Counted from the first letter of the stretch, positions 26,152 to 36,252 are shown. The stretch: DNA of 64,000 nt from Deefgea chitinilytica (GCF_016881405.1 NZ_WOFE01000001.1:434001-498000); one strand, 5' to 3'. The notes: generated from the sequence alone by a model not told the origin. Made by a program: numbers and translations.

Positions 26152-26604
26152 TTAAGCAGTTTCGCCAACAACTTGCAATTTAACTGTGCTAACAACGTCG
26201 TGGTGTAATGCTAGTGCCACTTCGTATTCGCCGATTGCTTTGAAAGGGCCTTCAGGTAGGCGCACTTCAAATTTCTTAACTTCGACACCAGTCGCAGTGA
26301 TTGCATCAGCAATATCTTGAGTTGTTACAGAGCCGAATAAACGACCATCCACGCCAGCTTTTTGGCTGATTGTGAATTCTGAACCTTCAAGTTTAGCTGC
26401 ACGAGCTTGTGCTTGCGCCAAGATTTCGGCTTGTTTTGCTTCTAACTCAGCACGACGTGCTTCGAATTCAGCCAAGTTAGCGTCATTTGCCCGTTTTGCT
26501 TTGCCTTGTGGGATCAAGAAGTTACGTGCGTAACCGTCTTTAACTTTAACCACATCGCCCAAAGTGCCTAGGTTTGCTACTTTTTCGAGTAGGATAATTT
26601 GCAT
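26152..26604 (-). CDS. rplI: 50S ribosomal protein L9
   Basis: Binds 23S rRNA near the L1 stalk. 150 residues. The N-terminal domain reads [21 protein letters not shown] with [13 protein letters not shown], then the long connecting helix and the C-terminal domain ([16 protein letters not shown]). It is the last gene of the rpsF-priB-rpsR-rplI operon. Confidence 0.98.
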   Translation of the reverse strand: MQIILLEKVANLGTLGDVVKVKDGYARNFLIPQGKAKRANDANLAEFEARRAELEAKQAEILAQAQARAAKLEGSEFTISQKAGVDGRLFGSVTTQDIADAITATGVEVKKFEVRLPEGPFKAIGEYEVALALHHDVVSTVKLQVVGETA

Positions 26605-26624
26605 GAAAAGTTCTCCCTTCTCGA

Positions 26625-26852
26625 TTAGTGTTGGTCAGTGTATGGAAGCAAAGCCAAGAAGCGTGCTACTTTGATCGCAGTCGACAATTGGCGTTGGTAT
26701 TTTGCTTTAGTACCAGTGATACGTGCAGGAATGATCTTGCCGTTTTCAGAGATAAAGTCTTTTAGTAAGGCAACGTCTTTGTAGTCAACGTGTGCGATAC
26801 CTTCAGCTGAGAAGCGGCAGAATTTTTTCCGCTTGAAAAGATTGCGAGACAT
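26625..26852 (-). CDS. rpsR: 30S ribosomal protein S18
   Basis: Pairs with S6 on the platform of the 30S subunit. 75 residues, with IDYKD-type segment [27 protein letters not shown] split over the rRNA-binding face and [26 protein letters not shown] precedes its ATG. It lies between priB and rplI. Confidence 0.98.
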   Translation of the reverse strand: MSRNLFKRKKFCRFSAEGIAHVDYKDVALLKDFISENGKIIPARITGTKAKYQRQLSTAIKVARFLALLPYTDQH

Positions 26853-26862
26853 GAGTTAATCC

Positions 26863-27168
26863 TCAATTCAAAAGTTCAAATGCATCAATATGCAAAACCA
26901 ATATATGACGTGTACGTTGATTTTTGGCGGCAAGAAATCCTTTGCATTTAATCAACGGATTCGATGGAAGTTGAGCAATTGCTTGCGCTACATTTCCCAT
27001 GGCTAAAAAACTAATTTCAAATTCAACTTTTCGTGCTTTCCCTAGCTCTAATTGCGATGAAAGATGGGCAATTGTTCCATCAATCACGGCTATCCCGCTC
27101 GGTGTTGTACGCAGCGCTGAATTCGTTATCAACGTACCTTCAATTAAAATTTGGTTTCGTAAGTTCAA
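26863..27168 (-). CDS. priB: Primosomal replication protein N (PriB)
   Basis: An OB-fold ssDNA-binding dimer used in PriA-dependent replication restart. 101 residues with SALRTTPSGIAVIDGTIAH, as in E. coli PriB, and ending HILVLHIDAFELL. The only start that keeps the first OB strand (NQILIEGTLI) is TTG at 27168; no ATG is available. The gene position in the ribosomal operon is conserved in beta- and gammaproteobacteria. Translation may be coupled to rpsF, whose stop lies 11 nt upstream. Confidence 0.9.
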   Translation of the reverse strand: MNLRNQILIEGTLITNSALRTTPSGIAVIDGTIAHLSSQLELGKARKVEFEISFLAMGNVAQAIAQLPSNPLIKCKGFLAAKNQRTRHILVLHIDAFELLN

Positions 27169-27179
27169 TTTTGGCCGAA

Positions 27180-27542
27180 TTAGGCGGCAATACCTTCAGC
27201 TGCTTGTGGCAATGATTTAGATTTTTCTTCTTTCATCATTGGTGAAGCTTCGGTTACGGCGGTATCAGTTTTGAGTGTCAAGTGACGTAAAACTGCATCA
27301 TTGAATTTGAACGCGTGCTCGATTTCGTCCAAGGTAGCTTGGCTGCATTCGATGTTCATCATTACGTAATGAGCTTTGTGAATTTTTTGGATCGGGTAAG
27401 CCAGTTGGCGGCGACCCCAGTCTTCTAGGCGATGGATAACGCCAGCACCTGAAGTAATCAGAGTTTTGTAACGTTCGATCATTGCAGGAACTTGTTCGCT
27501 TTGATCTGGGTGTACGATAAATACGATTTCATAGTGTCGCAT
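27180..27542 (-). CDS. rpsF: 30S ribosomal protein S6
   Basis: Partner of S18. 120 residues, [25 protein letters not shown], with [20 protein letters not shown] and ALFEF-type end [20 protein letters not shown] lies directly before the ATG. It is the first gene of its operon and has a hairpin in the leader. Confidence 0.98.
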   Translation of the reverse strand: MRHYEIVFIVHPDQSEQVPAMIERYKTLITSGAGVIHRLEDWGRRQLAYPIQKIHKAHYVMMNIECSQATLDEIEHAFKFNDAVLRHLTLKTDTAVTEASPMMKEEKSKSLPQAAEGIAA

Positions 27543-27562
27543 GAATTCTCCTTACGGGTTGT

Positions 27563-27590
27563 AGCCTACCGTTAGCGACCACGGTTAGGC
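27563..27590 (-). promoter_or_regulatory. rpsF leader hairpin, possible S6:S18 regulatory element
   Basis: In the minus-strand RNA GCCTAACCGT pairs with ACGGTAGGC, leaving one bulged A, about 20 nt before the start codon and just before the ribosome site. S6:S18 complexes regulate rpsF in many bacteria through a leader stem with a CCG element. A CCG lies in this stem and another directly after it. The assignment is tentative. Confidence 0.4.
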
Positions 27591-27659
27591 AAGGCTTGAG
27601 TTGAACCATAAATAATAACTGATTGTGCGCTGCTTTGCAATTTTTGCGATTTCGTCGTT

Positions 27660-27983
27660 TTAGCGCTCAATTTCATCCATTTTGCCAGAGATAGCGGCCC
27701 AAGTTTCGTGATCGGCAAGTGGATCTTTTTTCTCAACGATGGTGGGCCAGGTTTTGGCTAATTCGGCGTTGAGGGCGATGTACCCATGCATGCTTTCCGG
27801 GACATCGTCTTCTGCATAAATAGCTTCTACAGGACACTCGGCGACGCAGAGTGTGCAGTCGATGCATTCATCTGGGTCGATTACTAAGAAGTTTGGGCCT
27901 TCGCGAAAGCAGTCCACAGGACAGACGTCAACACAATCAGTGTATTTGCATTTCACGCAGGCATCGGTCACAACGTAAGTCAT
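27660..27983 (-). CDS. fdxA: Seven-iron ferredoxin FdxA
   Basis: A low-potential electron carrier with one [3Fe-4S] and one [4Fe-4S] cluster. 107 residues. Cysteines 9, 12, 17, 21 in [13 protein letters not shown] and a second set in [12 protein letters not shown] match the Azotobacter FdI-like FdxA family, which has a C-terminal extension as here ([15 protein letters not shown]). AAAAGGA precedes the ATG. It is a single gene divergent from gluQ. Confidence 0.94.
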   Translation of the reverse strand: MTYVVTDACVKCKYTDCVDVCPVDCFREGPNFLVIDPDECIDCTLCVAECPVEAIYAEDDVPESMHGYIALNAELAKTWPTIVEKKDPLADHETWAAISGKMDEIER

Positions 27984-28056
27984 TGCTTGTCCTTTTAATT
28001 TAGCTGCTGTAAAAATATCGCCATTTTAGCAGACTGCCTTGTTAATTAGGTGTGGT

Positions 28057-29019
28057 ATGGCGAATTTAAAGAGTGCTGATGTAGTAGAAAGTTCCTCTGC
28101 TTATGTTGGGCGTTTTGCGCCAAGTCCAACAGGGCCGTTACATCTGGGGTCCTTGGTTGCTGCGGTGGCTAGTTACTTAGATGCAAGGGCTCATGGTGGG
28201 CGTTGGTTGCTGCGAATCGAAGATGTTGACCAAACAAGAAATCAGCTGGGTGCGCAAAATGATATCGTAGAAACATTAGCAAGGTTTGGTTTTGAATGGG
28301 ATGGTGAATTGCTTGTTCAGAGTGATCGACATCATAGGTATCGCTTTATATTGGATGATTTAATTGAGCGTGGATACGTATACCCATGTAGTTGTTCACG
28401 ACGAGAGGTGGCAATCTATGGTCGGCAGGGTTTGGATGGCTTAATCTATCCAGGAATTTGCCGATTAGGCGTTAGAAAAACGAATGTCCCACATTCGTGG
28501 CGGCTTCGTGTAGATGGTGGTCTTATTGTCTTTGCTGATTTAATACAAGGGGTGTTTGCGCAGGATGTTCAGCAGACTGTCGGTGATTATGTTCTGTTGC
28601 GCGCTGATGGTTGCTGGGCGTATCAGTTAGCTGTCGTTGTTGATGATGCTGAATGCGGTGTGACTCACGTTGTACGTGGATCGGATTTATTAGATTCAAC
28701 GGCAAGACAAATTGGTCTGCAAAGGGTGCTGAACTATCCCACAGTGACTTATGCTCATCTGCCCGTGCTTGCCAATTTGCAGGGCGAGAAGTTAAGTAAG
28801 CAGACTAAAGCTGAGCCTTTATTTGCGGGTGCAGAGTCTGAGCAGTTATTTTTTGCTCTTGAATTTTTAGGGCATGAACCGCCAGCAGAATTACGGGGGG
28901 CGCCTCTTGCGTTGTTGTGGCAGTGGGCGTTGGGTTCTTGGGATTTGACTCGGATTCCACAAAAACGTAGCGTCTCTGTTACGTTCGAGCATAAAAATGA
29001 ATATAAAATTCTGCTTTAG
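28057..29019 (+). CDS. gluQ: Glutamyl-Q tRNA(Asp) synthetase
   Basis: A truncated GluRS paralogue that attaches glutamate to queuosine 34 of tRNA(Asp). 320 residues from ATG 28057; a TTG at 28039 adds six residues without a ribosome site. The class I motif RFAPSPTGPLHLGSL and the KLSKQTKAEPL form of KMSKS are present, while the anticodon-binding half of GluRS is missing. Zinc cysteines are in YPCSCSRREV and PGICRLG. Confidence 0.94.
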   Translation: MANLKSADVVESSSAYVGRFAPSPTGPLHLGSLVAAVASYLDARAHGGRWLLRIEDVDQTRNQLGAQNDIVETLARFGFEWDGELLVQSDRHHRYRFILDDLIERGYVYPCSCSRREVAIYGRQGLDGLIYPGICRLGVRKTNVPHSWRLRVDGGLIVFADLIQGVFAQDVQQTVGDYVLLRADGCWAYQLAVVVDDAECGVTHVVRGSDLLDSTARQIGLQRVLNYPTVTYAHLPVLANLQGEKLSKQTKAEPLFAGAESEQLFFALEFLGHEPPAELRGAPLALLWQWALGSWDLTRIPQKRSVSVTFEHKNEYKILL

Positions 29020-29187
29020 ATTGAATTGTTAGTATTATCGGTTAATTATTGAAATTAAAATGTCGCTATGATGTTTGACTTTCTTTTTCTGAAAGTTTTT
29101 AAAGTGCTTCGACAAAGAAATTAAATCGAATTTGATTCATGGTACAGAATTTAGCGAAATTGTGTGACCGCGATTGGGAGATTGCTT

Positions 29188-32064
29188 GTGCTTAAAACGC
29201 CACGACTAAAAACATGCGTATTGGCCGTAACGATGGCTGCTTTACCCTTGTTTGCTAATGCAGCTGGTTTGGGGCGACTCAATGTTTTGTCTGGGTTGGG
29301 TCAGCCGTTTCGTGGTGAAATTGATTTGGTTTCCGTGCAGCCAGGCGAAGCCGATTCTTTGGTCGTTAGTTTGGCGCCACCAGAGGCGTTTGCAACAGCG
29401 CAAATTTCATATCCTCCTAGCGCCTTAGGCTTACGATTTAATATTGAAAAGCGTGCCAATGGTCAGTACTACGTCACCGTCAACTCAGCACAGGCAATTA
29501 CCGAGCCATTTTTGGACTTGTTAGTTGAATTGAATTGGGCGTCGGGGCGGATTCAGCGTGAATACACCGCATTGATTGATCCTGTTGGTTATGCGCCTTC
29601 AGTGAGTTCTGGTAGCACAGCGAAATTTAGTCCGAGTGTTTTACCTGGAACGAGAACGACTGGAGTTATTAAACCCCCTTCAGCCAAAATATCGAAGGCG
29701 GCCTCCACTCAGGATGCTCAGGCTAAAGAAGTCGTTGAATCAAGAAAAGAAAGTACAAGTAAAGAGCCTGCAGCTGACTCTTATACAACAAAAAGTGGTG
29801 ATACTTTGTCTGCTGTGGCAAAGCGAGTTAAGCCTGATGGTGTGAGTCTGGATCAAGTTTTGGTTAGTCTTTACCGGAGTAATACTGACGCATTTGATGG
29901 CAATATGAATCGATTAAAGCGCGGTAAAATCTTGCGTGTGCAGTCGGCCTTAGAAATGCAGCAGTTAAGCGCTAAAGAAGCAACTAAAGAAGTACAAGTG
30001 CAGTCTGCCAACTGGAGTGAGTATCGTAGTAAGTTAGGTGAAGCTGCGGCTAAGTCTGCGCCACGCGATTTAACCGAACAGGCTACGGGCGGTAAAATTA
30101 CTGCCAAAGTTGAAGACCAGGGCGCAAGTGCAGTTGATAAAAATAAAGATGTTTTAAAACTTTCTAAAGCAGCTGATGCGGCTAAAAAGTCAGCCGATAA
30201 CTCAAAAGTTCTAGCTTTGGAAGAAGAGGTTGCCGCTCGTCAAAAGGCGCTTAACGAAGCCAATCAGCGGGTTGCGGAGCTGCAAAAAAATGTAGCGGAC
30301 ATGGAAAAGTTAGTGGCGATGAAAGCAAAAGCTTCTGCAGCAGTCTCTGCAGTCGCGTCACCAACTGCAGTAGGGTCATCTACAGCTTCTGCTGCTGAGG
30401 TCGTTGCTTCTGCTGTTTCATCGGAAGTTACGGCTACTGCAAGTGAAGTGGCCGCTAGTGCTGTGGCTGCTAGTCCTGTTGCTAAAGTGAAAAAACGGGT
30501 AGAAATTGTTGCGGATGTGCCTGAAGAGCCTGGGTTTATTGAGGGCTTGTTTGAAAATCCATTGGCGCTGGGTGGCGGGGCGTTGGCGATTTTATTGGGC
30601 GCGGGCGGTTTATGGTATGCCCGTCGACGTCAGCGTCCAGGCGTATTTGAAGACAGTATTATCACTGGCGGTGATCTTAAAGCAAATACAGTACTGGGTA
30701 GTACGGGCGGCGGAGTGATTAGTACTCAGTCGACTGAGAACTCATTCTTGACCGATTTTAGTCGCCAAGGCTTAGGTACTATTGATACCGATGAAGTTGA
30801 TCCGATTGCCGAAGCTGAAGTCTATATGGCGTATGGTCGTGATGCTCAAGCCGAAGAAATTTTAAAAGATGCCTTACATAAAGATCCTTCGCGTCATGAA
30901 ATTCGAATGAAATTGCTCGATATCTATGCTGCACGCAAGGATAAGGTTTCCTTTGAGGAGCATGCTTCTGCTTTGTTTGCAATTACCGGTGGTAAAGGAC
31001 ATCATTGGGAGCATGCAGCAGAAAATGGCCGTGCGATTGATCCAGAAAATCCACTTTATCAAGCTTTAGATGGTAATGCTGGTCTGGTTGATACCAGCGT
31101 GCTTGCTCCTGTTGCTGCTGTAGGTGCGGCCGCTGTTGCCGCCTCTGCACTGTCTGAGGTGACTGAGCCTGATTTGTCGCAGGCGCTTGATAATCACTTA
31201 GATTTTGAGTTGGATTTAGATCCATCGCAAAATTTAAGTGATTTATCTGGATTTGGGGCCGAGTCAGGCGAAGCATTAGAGCCTGCACAGGAATTACAAT
31301 TTAATGAGCCTGAACCGCTTCCTGAGGATGCAAACGAGCTGAGTTTTGATTCGGTTGCGATGGACCTTGACAATATTGATCAGCCTCTTCCTGGGGTTGA
31401 AGAGACCTCATCGTTGTTTGCTGCGCAAAATGATCAGATGATGGCATTGGATTTACCAATTGATCTTGGCGTGCCTGCTGTTGATTCTGATGGCGAATTG
31501 GAGGGTCTGGATGCACTAGCTGATTTTGATTTGGATGCAGCCTTGAATCCAATACAGGAGACTGCCGGTGAATTAGCTTCACCTGCAATGAATGAATTTG
31601 AATCTATGGTTGATTCTTTGGATTTAGATATTTCTACTCCGGTGGACGCATTCAAGCAAGATGAGGCTGAGTCGATATTCGCCGAATTGCCTGATTTAAA
31701 TTTGCCAGATAATGCGTTGGAAAAAGGTTCGCAAGGTGATATCGAGACTGCAGCGGCTGATATTGGTTTGGATTTTGATTTTGATTTGAATGAGGGGCTT
31801 TCGTCGGGGGCTGCGGCGGAAAATGTATCCCCTGCTGTGATGGATGTGCCTTTGGGTGATATTAGTTTGGGCTTGGAGGTCGCCGCAACAGATAGTGAGC
31901 TTGATTTTGCTGCGGATGATCCAGTGCAAACAAAAATTGACTTAGCGCGCGCATACATTGATATGGGGGATGTCGAGGGCGCTCGGGAAATTTTGCAAGA
32001 AGCCCTGCAAGAGGGTAGTCCAGAACAGCAAAATACAGCGAAATCGTTGTTATCTGATTTGTAA
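29188..32064 (+). CDS. fimV: FimV, polar LysM/TPR hub protein
   Basis: An inner-membrane protein needed for type IV pilus assembly and polar organisation. I prefer GTG 29188 (reading LKTPRLKTCVLAV next), which has GGGAG upstream, over GTG 29164. 958 residues. Signal peptide to about residue 28; FimV N-terminal domain (LGRLNVLSGLGQPFRGEIDL); LysM-type domain (about 190-255, YTTKSGDTLSAVAKRV); a coiled coil with Ala/Ser/Val-rich stretch; one membrane span (LALGGGALAILLGAGGLWYA, near 460-480); a long acidic region; and the C-terminal FimV TPR cap (KIDLARAYIDMGDVEGAREI). Confidence 0.92.
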   Translation: MLKTPRLKTCVLAVTMAALPLFANAAGLGRLNVLSGLGQPFRGEIDLVSVQPGEADSLVVSLAPPEAFATAQISYPPSALGLRFNIEKRANGQYYVTVNSAQAITEPFLDLLVELNWASGRIQREYTALIDPVGYAPSVSSGSTAKFSPSVLPGTRTTGVIKPPSAKISKAASTQDAQAKEVVESRKESTSKEPAADSYTTKSGDTLSAVAKRVKPDGVSLDQVLVSLYRSNTDAFDGNMNRLKRGKILRVQSALEMQQLSAKEATKEVQVQSANWSEYRSKLGEAAAKSAPRDLTEQATGGKITAKVEDQGASAVDKNKDVLKLSKAADAAKKSADNSKVLALEEEVAARQKALNEANQRVAELQKNVADMEKLVAMKAKASAAVSAVASPTAVGSSTASAAEVVASAVSSEVTATASEVAASAVAASPVAKVKKRVEIVADVPEEPGFIEGLFENPLALGGGALAILLGAGGLWYARRRQRPGVFEDSIITGGDLKANTVLGSTGGGVISTQSTENSFLTDFSRQGLGTIDTDEVDPIAEAEVYMAYGRDAQAEEILKDALHKDPSRHEIRMKLLDIYAARKDKVSFEEHASALFAITGGKGHHWEHAAENGRAIDPENPLYQALDGNAGLVDTSVLAPVAAVGAAAVAASALSEVTEPDLSQALDNHLDFELDLDPSQNLSDLSGFGAESGEALEPAQELQFNEPEPLPEDANELSFDSVAMDLDNIDQPLPGVEETSSLFAAQNDQMMALDLPIDLGVPAVDSDGELEGLDALADFDLDAALNPIQETAGELASPAMNEFESMVDSLDLDISTPVDAFKQDEAESIFAELPDLNLPDNALEKGSQGDIETAAADIGLDFDFDLNEGLSSGAAAENVSPAVMDVPLGDISLGLEVAATDSELDFAADDPVQTKIDLARAYIDMGDVEGAREILQEALQEGSPEQQNTAKSLLSDL

Positions 32065-32088
32065 TTTTGGTTTGTGTTGAATTAATTT

Positions 32089-32718
32089 TTGAAACTGCAT
32101 TCGATCAATATTTTGGCGCTTTGGTTGTGGCTACTTACTTTGTTGCCATGGCTTGAGCGCCATTATCTTTTTCTTGTTTGCGCTGTCACTCTCGGATTGG
32201 CCTGTTTTTGGGTGCGAGATAGACTGCGACGAAGTTTACCTCGCCTCAAGTGGTTACTTGTTTCGATTATGCTTGTTTACGGATGGTCTGTTCCTGGGCG
32301 GTATTTGTGGTTGACTGGGCTTTCGCCGACGGATGCAGGTTTGCTGTTGGGCTTAGAGCAAATAGCTAGGATATTAATTGTTACTTCAAGTTTGCAGTTG
32401 ATGCTTGTTTTGATGACGCGTGCTGAAATTTTTACTTCGATTTTTATTCTTCTGACCCCGCTACAATTTTTTAATCAGTTACAAACACGCTTTGCACTCA
32501 GATTTGCTTTAACATTAGAAAAAGCCGAAGAATTGCTGGTAGCCAGACTGGGATTCGTCGAGTTATTTAATTTGATTCTGCGTCCTAGTTGTGGTGCAGT
32601 TGCTGAATATTGCTTTGAATATATCCCTATGAGGCAAGCTCAGCAGATTATTTTATCGTTGCAATGCATATTAATCGTATTGACTATAGCGATGGGAGTG
32701 AGTGGGTTTTGGAATTGA
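32089..32718 (+). CDS. Membrane protein, CbiQ/EcfT-like
   Basis: 209 residues with about four hydrophobic spans (near 8-45, 53-75, 92-125 and 185-207). The only start after the upstream stop is TTG at 32089, with no clear ribosome site, so the start is uncertain. SIMLVYGWSVPGRYLW followed by GLLLGLEQIARILIVTSSLQLMLVL resembles the core of CbiQ-type energy-coupling transporter T components. No ATPase or S component lies nearby, so a transporter role is doubtful. It ends in a TTGA overlap with truA. Confidence 0.65.
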   Translation: MKLHSINILALWLWLLTLLPWLERHYLFLVCAVTLGLACFWVRDRLRRSLPRLKWLLVSIMLVYGWSVPGRYLWLTGLSPTDAGLLLGLEQIARILIVTSSLQLMLVLMTRAEIFTSIFILLTPLQFFNQLQTRFALRFALTLEKAEELLVARLGFVELFNLILRPSCGAVAEYCFEYIPMRQAQQIILSLQCILIVLTIAMGVSGFWN

Positions 32719-33500
32719 AGCGATACGCCTTAGCGATTGAATATGATGGCCGAGATTTTAGTGGCTGGCAAATTCAGCCACGAATGGTGACTGTTCAGGG
32801 TGAGATGGAGCGAGCTGTTGCTAAAATGGCTGGGCATGAAATTCGTGTGCATGCCGCTGGGCGGACAGATGCTGGCGTACATGCTAGCCGACAAATTGTG
32901 CATTTTGATACCGCTGTTCAGCGCCCGATTACGGCGTGGGTGCGGGGTGTAAATAGCTTTTTACCTTCTGGGATTGCTGTTTTATGGGCGCGTGAAGTTC
33001 CTAATCATTTTCATTCCCGTTTTGTTGCCACTGCTCGGCATTATCGCTATTTGCTGTTGCGTCATCCTGTGCGACCTAGCTTACAAGCTGGGCGAGTGGG
33101 GTGGATTCATTATGATGTGGATGTAGATAAAATGCGTGCAGCTGCACAGCATTTATTAGGTGAGCATGATTTTAGTAGTTTTAGGGCCGCAGAATGCCAA
33201 GCGCTTTCGCCGATAAAGTTATTACAACGAATTGAAATCAGTGAGCAAGGTAATATGCTTTGCTTTGATTTTTCTGCCGGCGCGTTTTTACACCACATGG
33301 TACGCAATATGATGGGGGCTTTGCTGCATATTGGCAAAGGAAATGAAGAGCCTGAATGGATGGCTTGGTTGTTAGCTCAACAAAATCGACAATCAGCACC
33401 ACCTACTTTTATGCCGGATGGTTTGTATTTGACGGGGGTCACATATCCTGCTGAGTTTGCATTGCCCACTGAGCCTGAATATCGTTATGGATTAATTTAA
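32715..33500 (+). CDS. truA: tRNA pseudouridine 38-40 synthase
   Basis: Modifies the anticodon stem-loop of tRNAs. 261 residues from the proposed TTG at 32715, which overlaps the previous stop as TTGA. A longer frame from ATG 32664 is open but its first residues (HINRIDYSDGSEW) are unlike the family. KRYALAIEYDGRDFSGWQ opens the fold, the catalytic Asp is in AAGRTDAGVHA, and FLHHMVRNMMGALLHIGKG closes the C-terminal half. trpF starts at the base after the stop. Confidence 0.93.
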   Translation: MKRYALAIEYDGRDFSGWQIQPRMVTVQGEMERAVAKMAGHEIRVHAAGRTDAGVHASRQIVHFDTAVQRPITAWVRGVNSFLPSGIAVLWAREVPNHFHSRFVATARHYRYLLLRHPVRPSLQAGRVGWIHYDVDVDKMRAAAQHLLGEHDFSSFRAAECQALSPIKLLQRIEISEQGNMLCFDFSAGAFLHHMVRNMMGALLHIGKGNEEPEWMAWLLAQQNRQSAPPTFMPDGLYLTGVTYPAEFALPTEPEYRYGLI

Positions 33501-34130
33501 ATGAATCAACATTTACGTACACGGGTAAAAGTTTGTGGTTTGCGTGATGCTCAAACAGCTAGAGCAGTGGCACAGGCTGGTGCTGATGCGATTGGTTTGG
33601 TTTTTTATCCGCCTAGTCCACGGCATGTTTCAATAGAGCAAGCGACTGAAATCGTTGCCTCTTTGCCTGCTTTTGTGATGTCTGTTGGCTTGTTTGTCAA
33701 TGAGTCTGCTTTAGTTGTCAGTTCCGTGTTGGAAAAAGTGCCTTTAGACTTGCTGCAATTTCATGGTGATGAAGATTTAGCGTATTGCAGTCAATTTGGT
33801 CGACCTTTTATCAAGGCGGTTAGGGTAAAACCCGACTTAAATTTGCTAGAATACGCCCAGCAGTTTGTTTCACCCTTATGTCGTGGCCTTTTATTAGATG
33901 CGTGGGTTGACGGCGTACCAGGTGGAACTGGGCATTCGTTTGATTGGAATGGTCTACCCAGTGAGTGGCCTTTGCCCTTAATTTTGTCCGGTGGCTTGCA
34001 TGCAGGAAATATCGCCCAAGCGATTAAGCAAGTCCGGCCTTGGGCTGTAGATGTTTCAAGTGGGGTCGAAGTGAGCAAGGGTGTTAAAGATTTGCAGCGG
34101 GTCGATGCCTTTATTCGTGCCGTTATTTAA
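33501..34130 (+). CDS. trpF: Phosphoribosylanthranilate isomerase
   Basis: Third step of tryptophan synthesis, a TIM barrel. 209 residues, [20 protein letters not shown] with the catalytic Cys, and [17 protein letters not shown]. The late [16 protein letters not shown] and [15 protein letters not shown] segments bind phosphate. The ATG abuts the truA stop, so translation is probably coupled. It is a stand-alone enzyme, not fused to TrpC. Confidence 0.96.
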   Translation: MNQHLRTRVKVCGLRDAQTARAVAQAGADAIGLVFYPPSPRHVSIEQATEIVASLPAFVMSVGLFVNESALVVSSVLEKVPLDLLQFHGDEDLAYCSQFGRPFIKAVRVKPDLNLLEYAQQFVSPLCRGLLLDAWVDGVPGGTGHSFDWNGLPSEWPLPLILSGGLHAGNIAQAIKQVRPWAVDVSSGVEVSKGVKDLQRVDAFIRAVI

Positions 34131-34162
34131 TAATCTGCTTTAAGTGTTTATGTGAGAGAGTC

Positions 34163-35368
34163 ATGAGCGAAATTTATCAGCAACCAGATTTACGTGGCCA
34201 TTTTGGTATTCATGGTGGTATTTATGTCGCAGAAACATTAATGCCTGCTTTAGAAGAGTTGCGGATTGAATTTGAAAAAGCGTTGAAAGACCCTGCATTT
34301 ATGGATGAGTATCGCCATGTCTTGAAGCATTATGTCGGTCGTCCAAGCCCTGTTTATCATGCTGAGCGCTGGTCAGAGGCTTTGGGCGGCGCGCAGATTT
34401 ATCTAAAGCGTGAGGATTTAAATCATACTGGCGCCCATAAAGTCAACAACACGATCGGTCAAGCCTTGCTGGCGCGACGGATGGGGAAAAAGCGAGTGAT
34501 CGCTGAAACAGGAGCGGGCCAACATGGTGTTGCGTCTGCTACGGTAGCGGCGCGTTATGGTATGGAATGCGTCGTGTACATGGGGGCTGAAGACGTTGCT
34601 CGTCAAGCGCCCAATGTGTATCGGATGAAATTGCTCGGTGCCACAGTGGTTGCCGTAGAGTCTGGTACTAAAACTCTGAAAGACGCTATGAATGAAGCAA
34701 TGCGTGATTGGGTTACCAATGTCGACTCAACGTATTACATCATTGGTACCGCAGCAGGCCCGCATCCATATCCGCAATTGGTGCGTGATTTCCAAGTGGT
34801 GATCGGTGAAGAGTGCAAAGTCCAAATGCAAGACATGATTGGCCGCCAGCCTGATGCGGTGATTGCCTGTGTTGGTGGCGGTTCAAATGCGATTGGTATT
34901 TTCCATCCATATATCGACGTGGCCAATGTTCGCTTAATTGGTGTTGAAGCGGGTGGTGATGGTGTTGATACTGGGCGTCATGCTGCGCCTCTGACATCAA
35001 ACGCTAAGCACGGCGTGTTGCATGGTCAGCGTTCATACTTGATGCAAGATCAAGATGGTCAAATTAGTGAGACACATTCAATCTCTGCTGGTCTAGATTA
35101 TCCTGGTGTTGGTCCTGAGCATAGTTTCTTGAAAGACCTAGGCCGCGCTGAATATGTGGCGATTAATGACGACGAAGCGTTGGCTGCATTCCATGATTTG
35201 TGCCGCTATGAAGGTATTATTCCTGCGCTGGAATCAAGTCATGCCTTAGCGCAAGCAGCCAAAATGGCAAAAACAATGCGCAAAGATGAAGTCTTGCTCG
35301 TGAATTTGTCTGGTCGTGGTGATAAAGATATTCCAACGATTGCAAAAATGAGCGGCATTCAGCTTTAA
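34163..35368 (+). CDS. trpB: Tryptophan synthase beta chain
   Basis: Condenses indole with serine using PLP. 401 residues. The PLP lysine is Lys93 in [14 protein letters not shown]; the phosphate loop is [10 protein letters not shown] and the active-site Glu lies in [16 protein letters not shown] precedes the ATG. It is followed by a 49-nt element and then trpA, so the usual tight trpB-trpA coupling is loosened to a 63-bp gap. Confidence 0.98.
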   Translation: MSEIYQQPDLRGHFGIHGGIYVAETLMPALEELRIEFEKALKDPAFMDEYRHVLKHYVGRPSPVYHAERWSEALGGAQIYLKREDLNHTGAHKVNNTIGQALLARRMGKKRVIAETGAGQHGVASATVAARYGMECVVYMGAEDVARQAPNVYRMKLLGATVVAVESGTKTLKDAMNEAMRDWVTNVDSTYYIIGTAAGPHPYPQLVRDFQVVIGEECKVQMQDMIGRQPDAVIACVGGGSNAIGIFHPYIDVANVRLIGVEAGGDGVDTGRHAAPLTSNAKHGVLHGQRSYLMQDQDGQISETHSISAGLDYPGVGPEHSFLKDLGRAEYVAINDDEALAAFHDLCRYEGIIPALESSHALAQAAKMAKTMRKDEVLLVNLSGRGDKDIPTIAKMSGIQL

Positions 35369-35382
35369 ACTTCTGTTTGGCG

Positions 35383-35431
35383 GGGTATGTCTCGCCAAGC
35401 ATTGTCTAATAATGTGTTGATAAAGATACCT
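35383..35431 (+). repeat. 49-nt GGGTAT...ATACC element, copy 5
   Basis: GGGTATGTCTCG...AAAGATACCT fills the gap between trpB and trpA. It ends one base before the trpA ATG and occupies the place of its ribosome site. Confidence 0.5.
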
Positions 35432-36235
35432 ATGTCTCGTATTCAAAGTGTGATGCAGCAATTGGCTGCAGAAAACCGCCAAGCATTGATTCCATTTATT
35501 ACCGCTGGTGACCCAAACCCAAATCTAACCGTGGAACTGATGCACGCATTGGTGCAAGGTGGCGCGGATGTGATTGAGCTGGGCGTACCATTTTCTGATC
35601 CGATGGCCGATGGCCCTGTAATTCAACGAGCATCAGAGCGCGCGCTGGCGCATAAAGTAACGTTGCGCCGTGTATTTGAAATGGTCGCTACGTTCCGCAC
35701 GACAAATCCTACTACGCCGGTGGTCTTGATGGGCTATGCCAATCCTGTTGAAGCGATGGGCTACGAAGAATTTGCGAAGTCGGCAATTGCGGCTGGTGTA
35801 GACGGGGTTCTAACCGTTGATATGCCACCAGAAGAGGCTGTAGAGTCAGCGCAAGTATTTAAAGCGCACGGTTTAGACCCGATTTTCTTATTGGCTCCGA
35901 CCACACCAGAGTCACGCGTGAAAGCAGTGGCTCAATTGGCTAGTGGTTACGTGTACTACGTTTCTCTGAAAGGGGTAACGGGCTCGGCGAATCTGGATGT
36001 GGCGGATGTGAAGGCCAAACTGGATGTGCTAAAACAATTTTTATCGATCCCAATTGGTGTTGGCTTTGGGATACGTGATGCCGCAACAGCAGCTGACGTC
36101 GCGCGTATTGCGGATGCCGTCGTGATTGGTTCACGTTTAGTGCAGGAAGTCGAGCAAGGCGAAGCGGGTCTTGCTGAGCGTTTGCGAGTGTTTTTGGCTG
36201 AAGTGCGTGCCGCAATGGATAGTGCCCGTCACTAA
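35432..36235 (+). CDS. trpA: Tryptophan synthase alpha chain
   Basis: Cleaves indole-3-glycerol phosphate and channels indole to TrpB. 267 residues from ATG 35432 ([19 protein letters not shown]); the frame is open back to 35387, but that part lies in the repeat element. The catalytic Glu is in [19 protein letters not shown], and LAPTTPESR and GVTGSA lie in the active-site loops. No good Shine-Dalgarno is visible upstream. Confidence 0.96.
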   Translation: MSRIQSVMQQLAAENRQALIPFITAGDPNPNLTVELMHALVQGGADVIELGVPFSDPMADGPVIQRASERALAHKVTLRRVFEMVATFRTTNPTTPVVLMGYANPVEAMGYEEFAKSAIAAGVDGVLTVDMPPEEAVESAQVFKAHGLDPIFLLAPTTPESRVKAVAQLASGYVYYVSLKGVTGSANLDVADVKAKLDVLKQFLSIPIGVGFGIRDAATAADVARIADAVVIGSRLVQEVEQGEAGLAERLRVFLAEVRAAMDSARH

Positions 36236-36252
36236 GGCTTGAGGAGTTAGGA

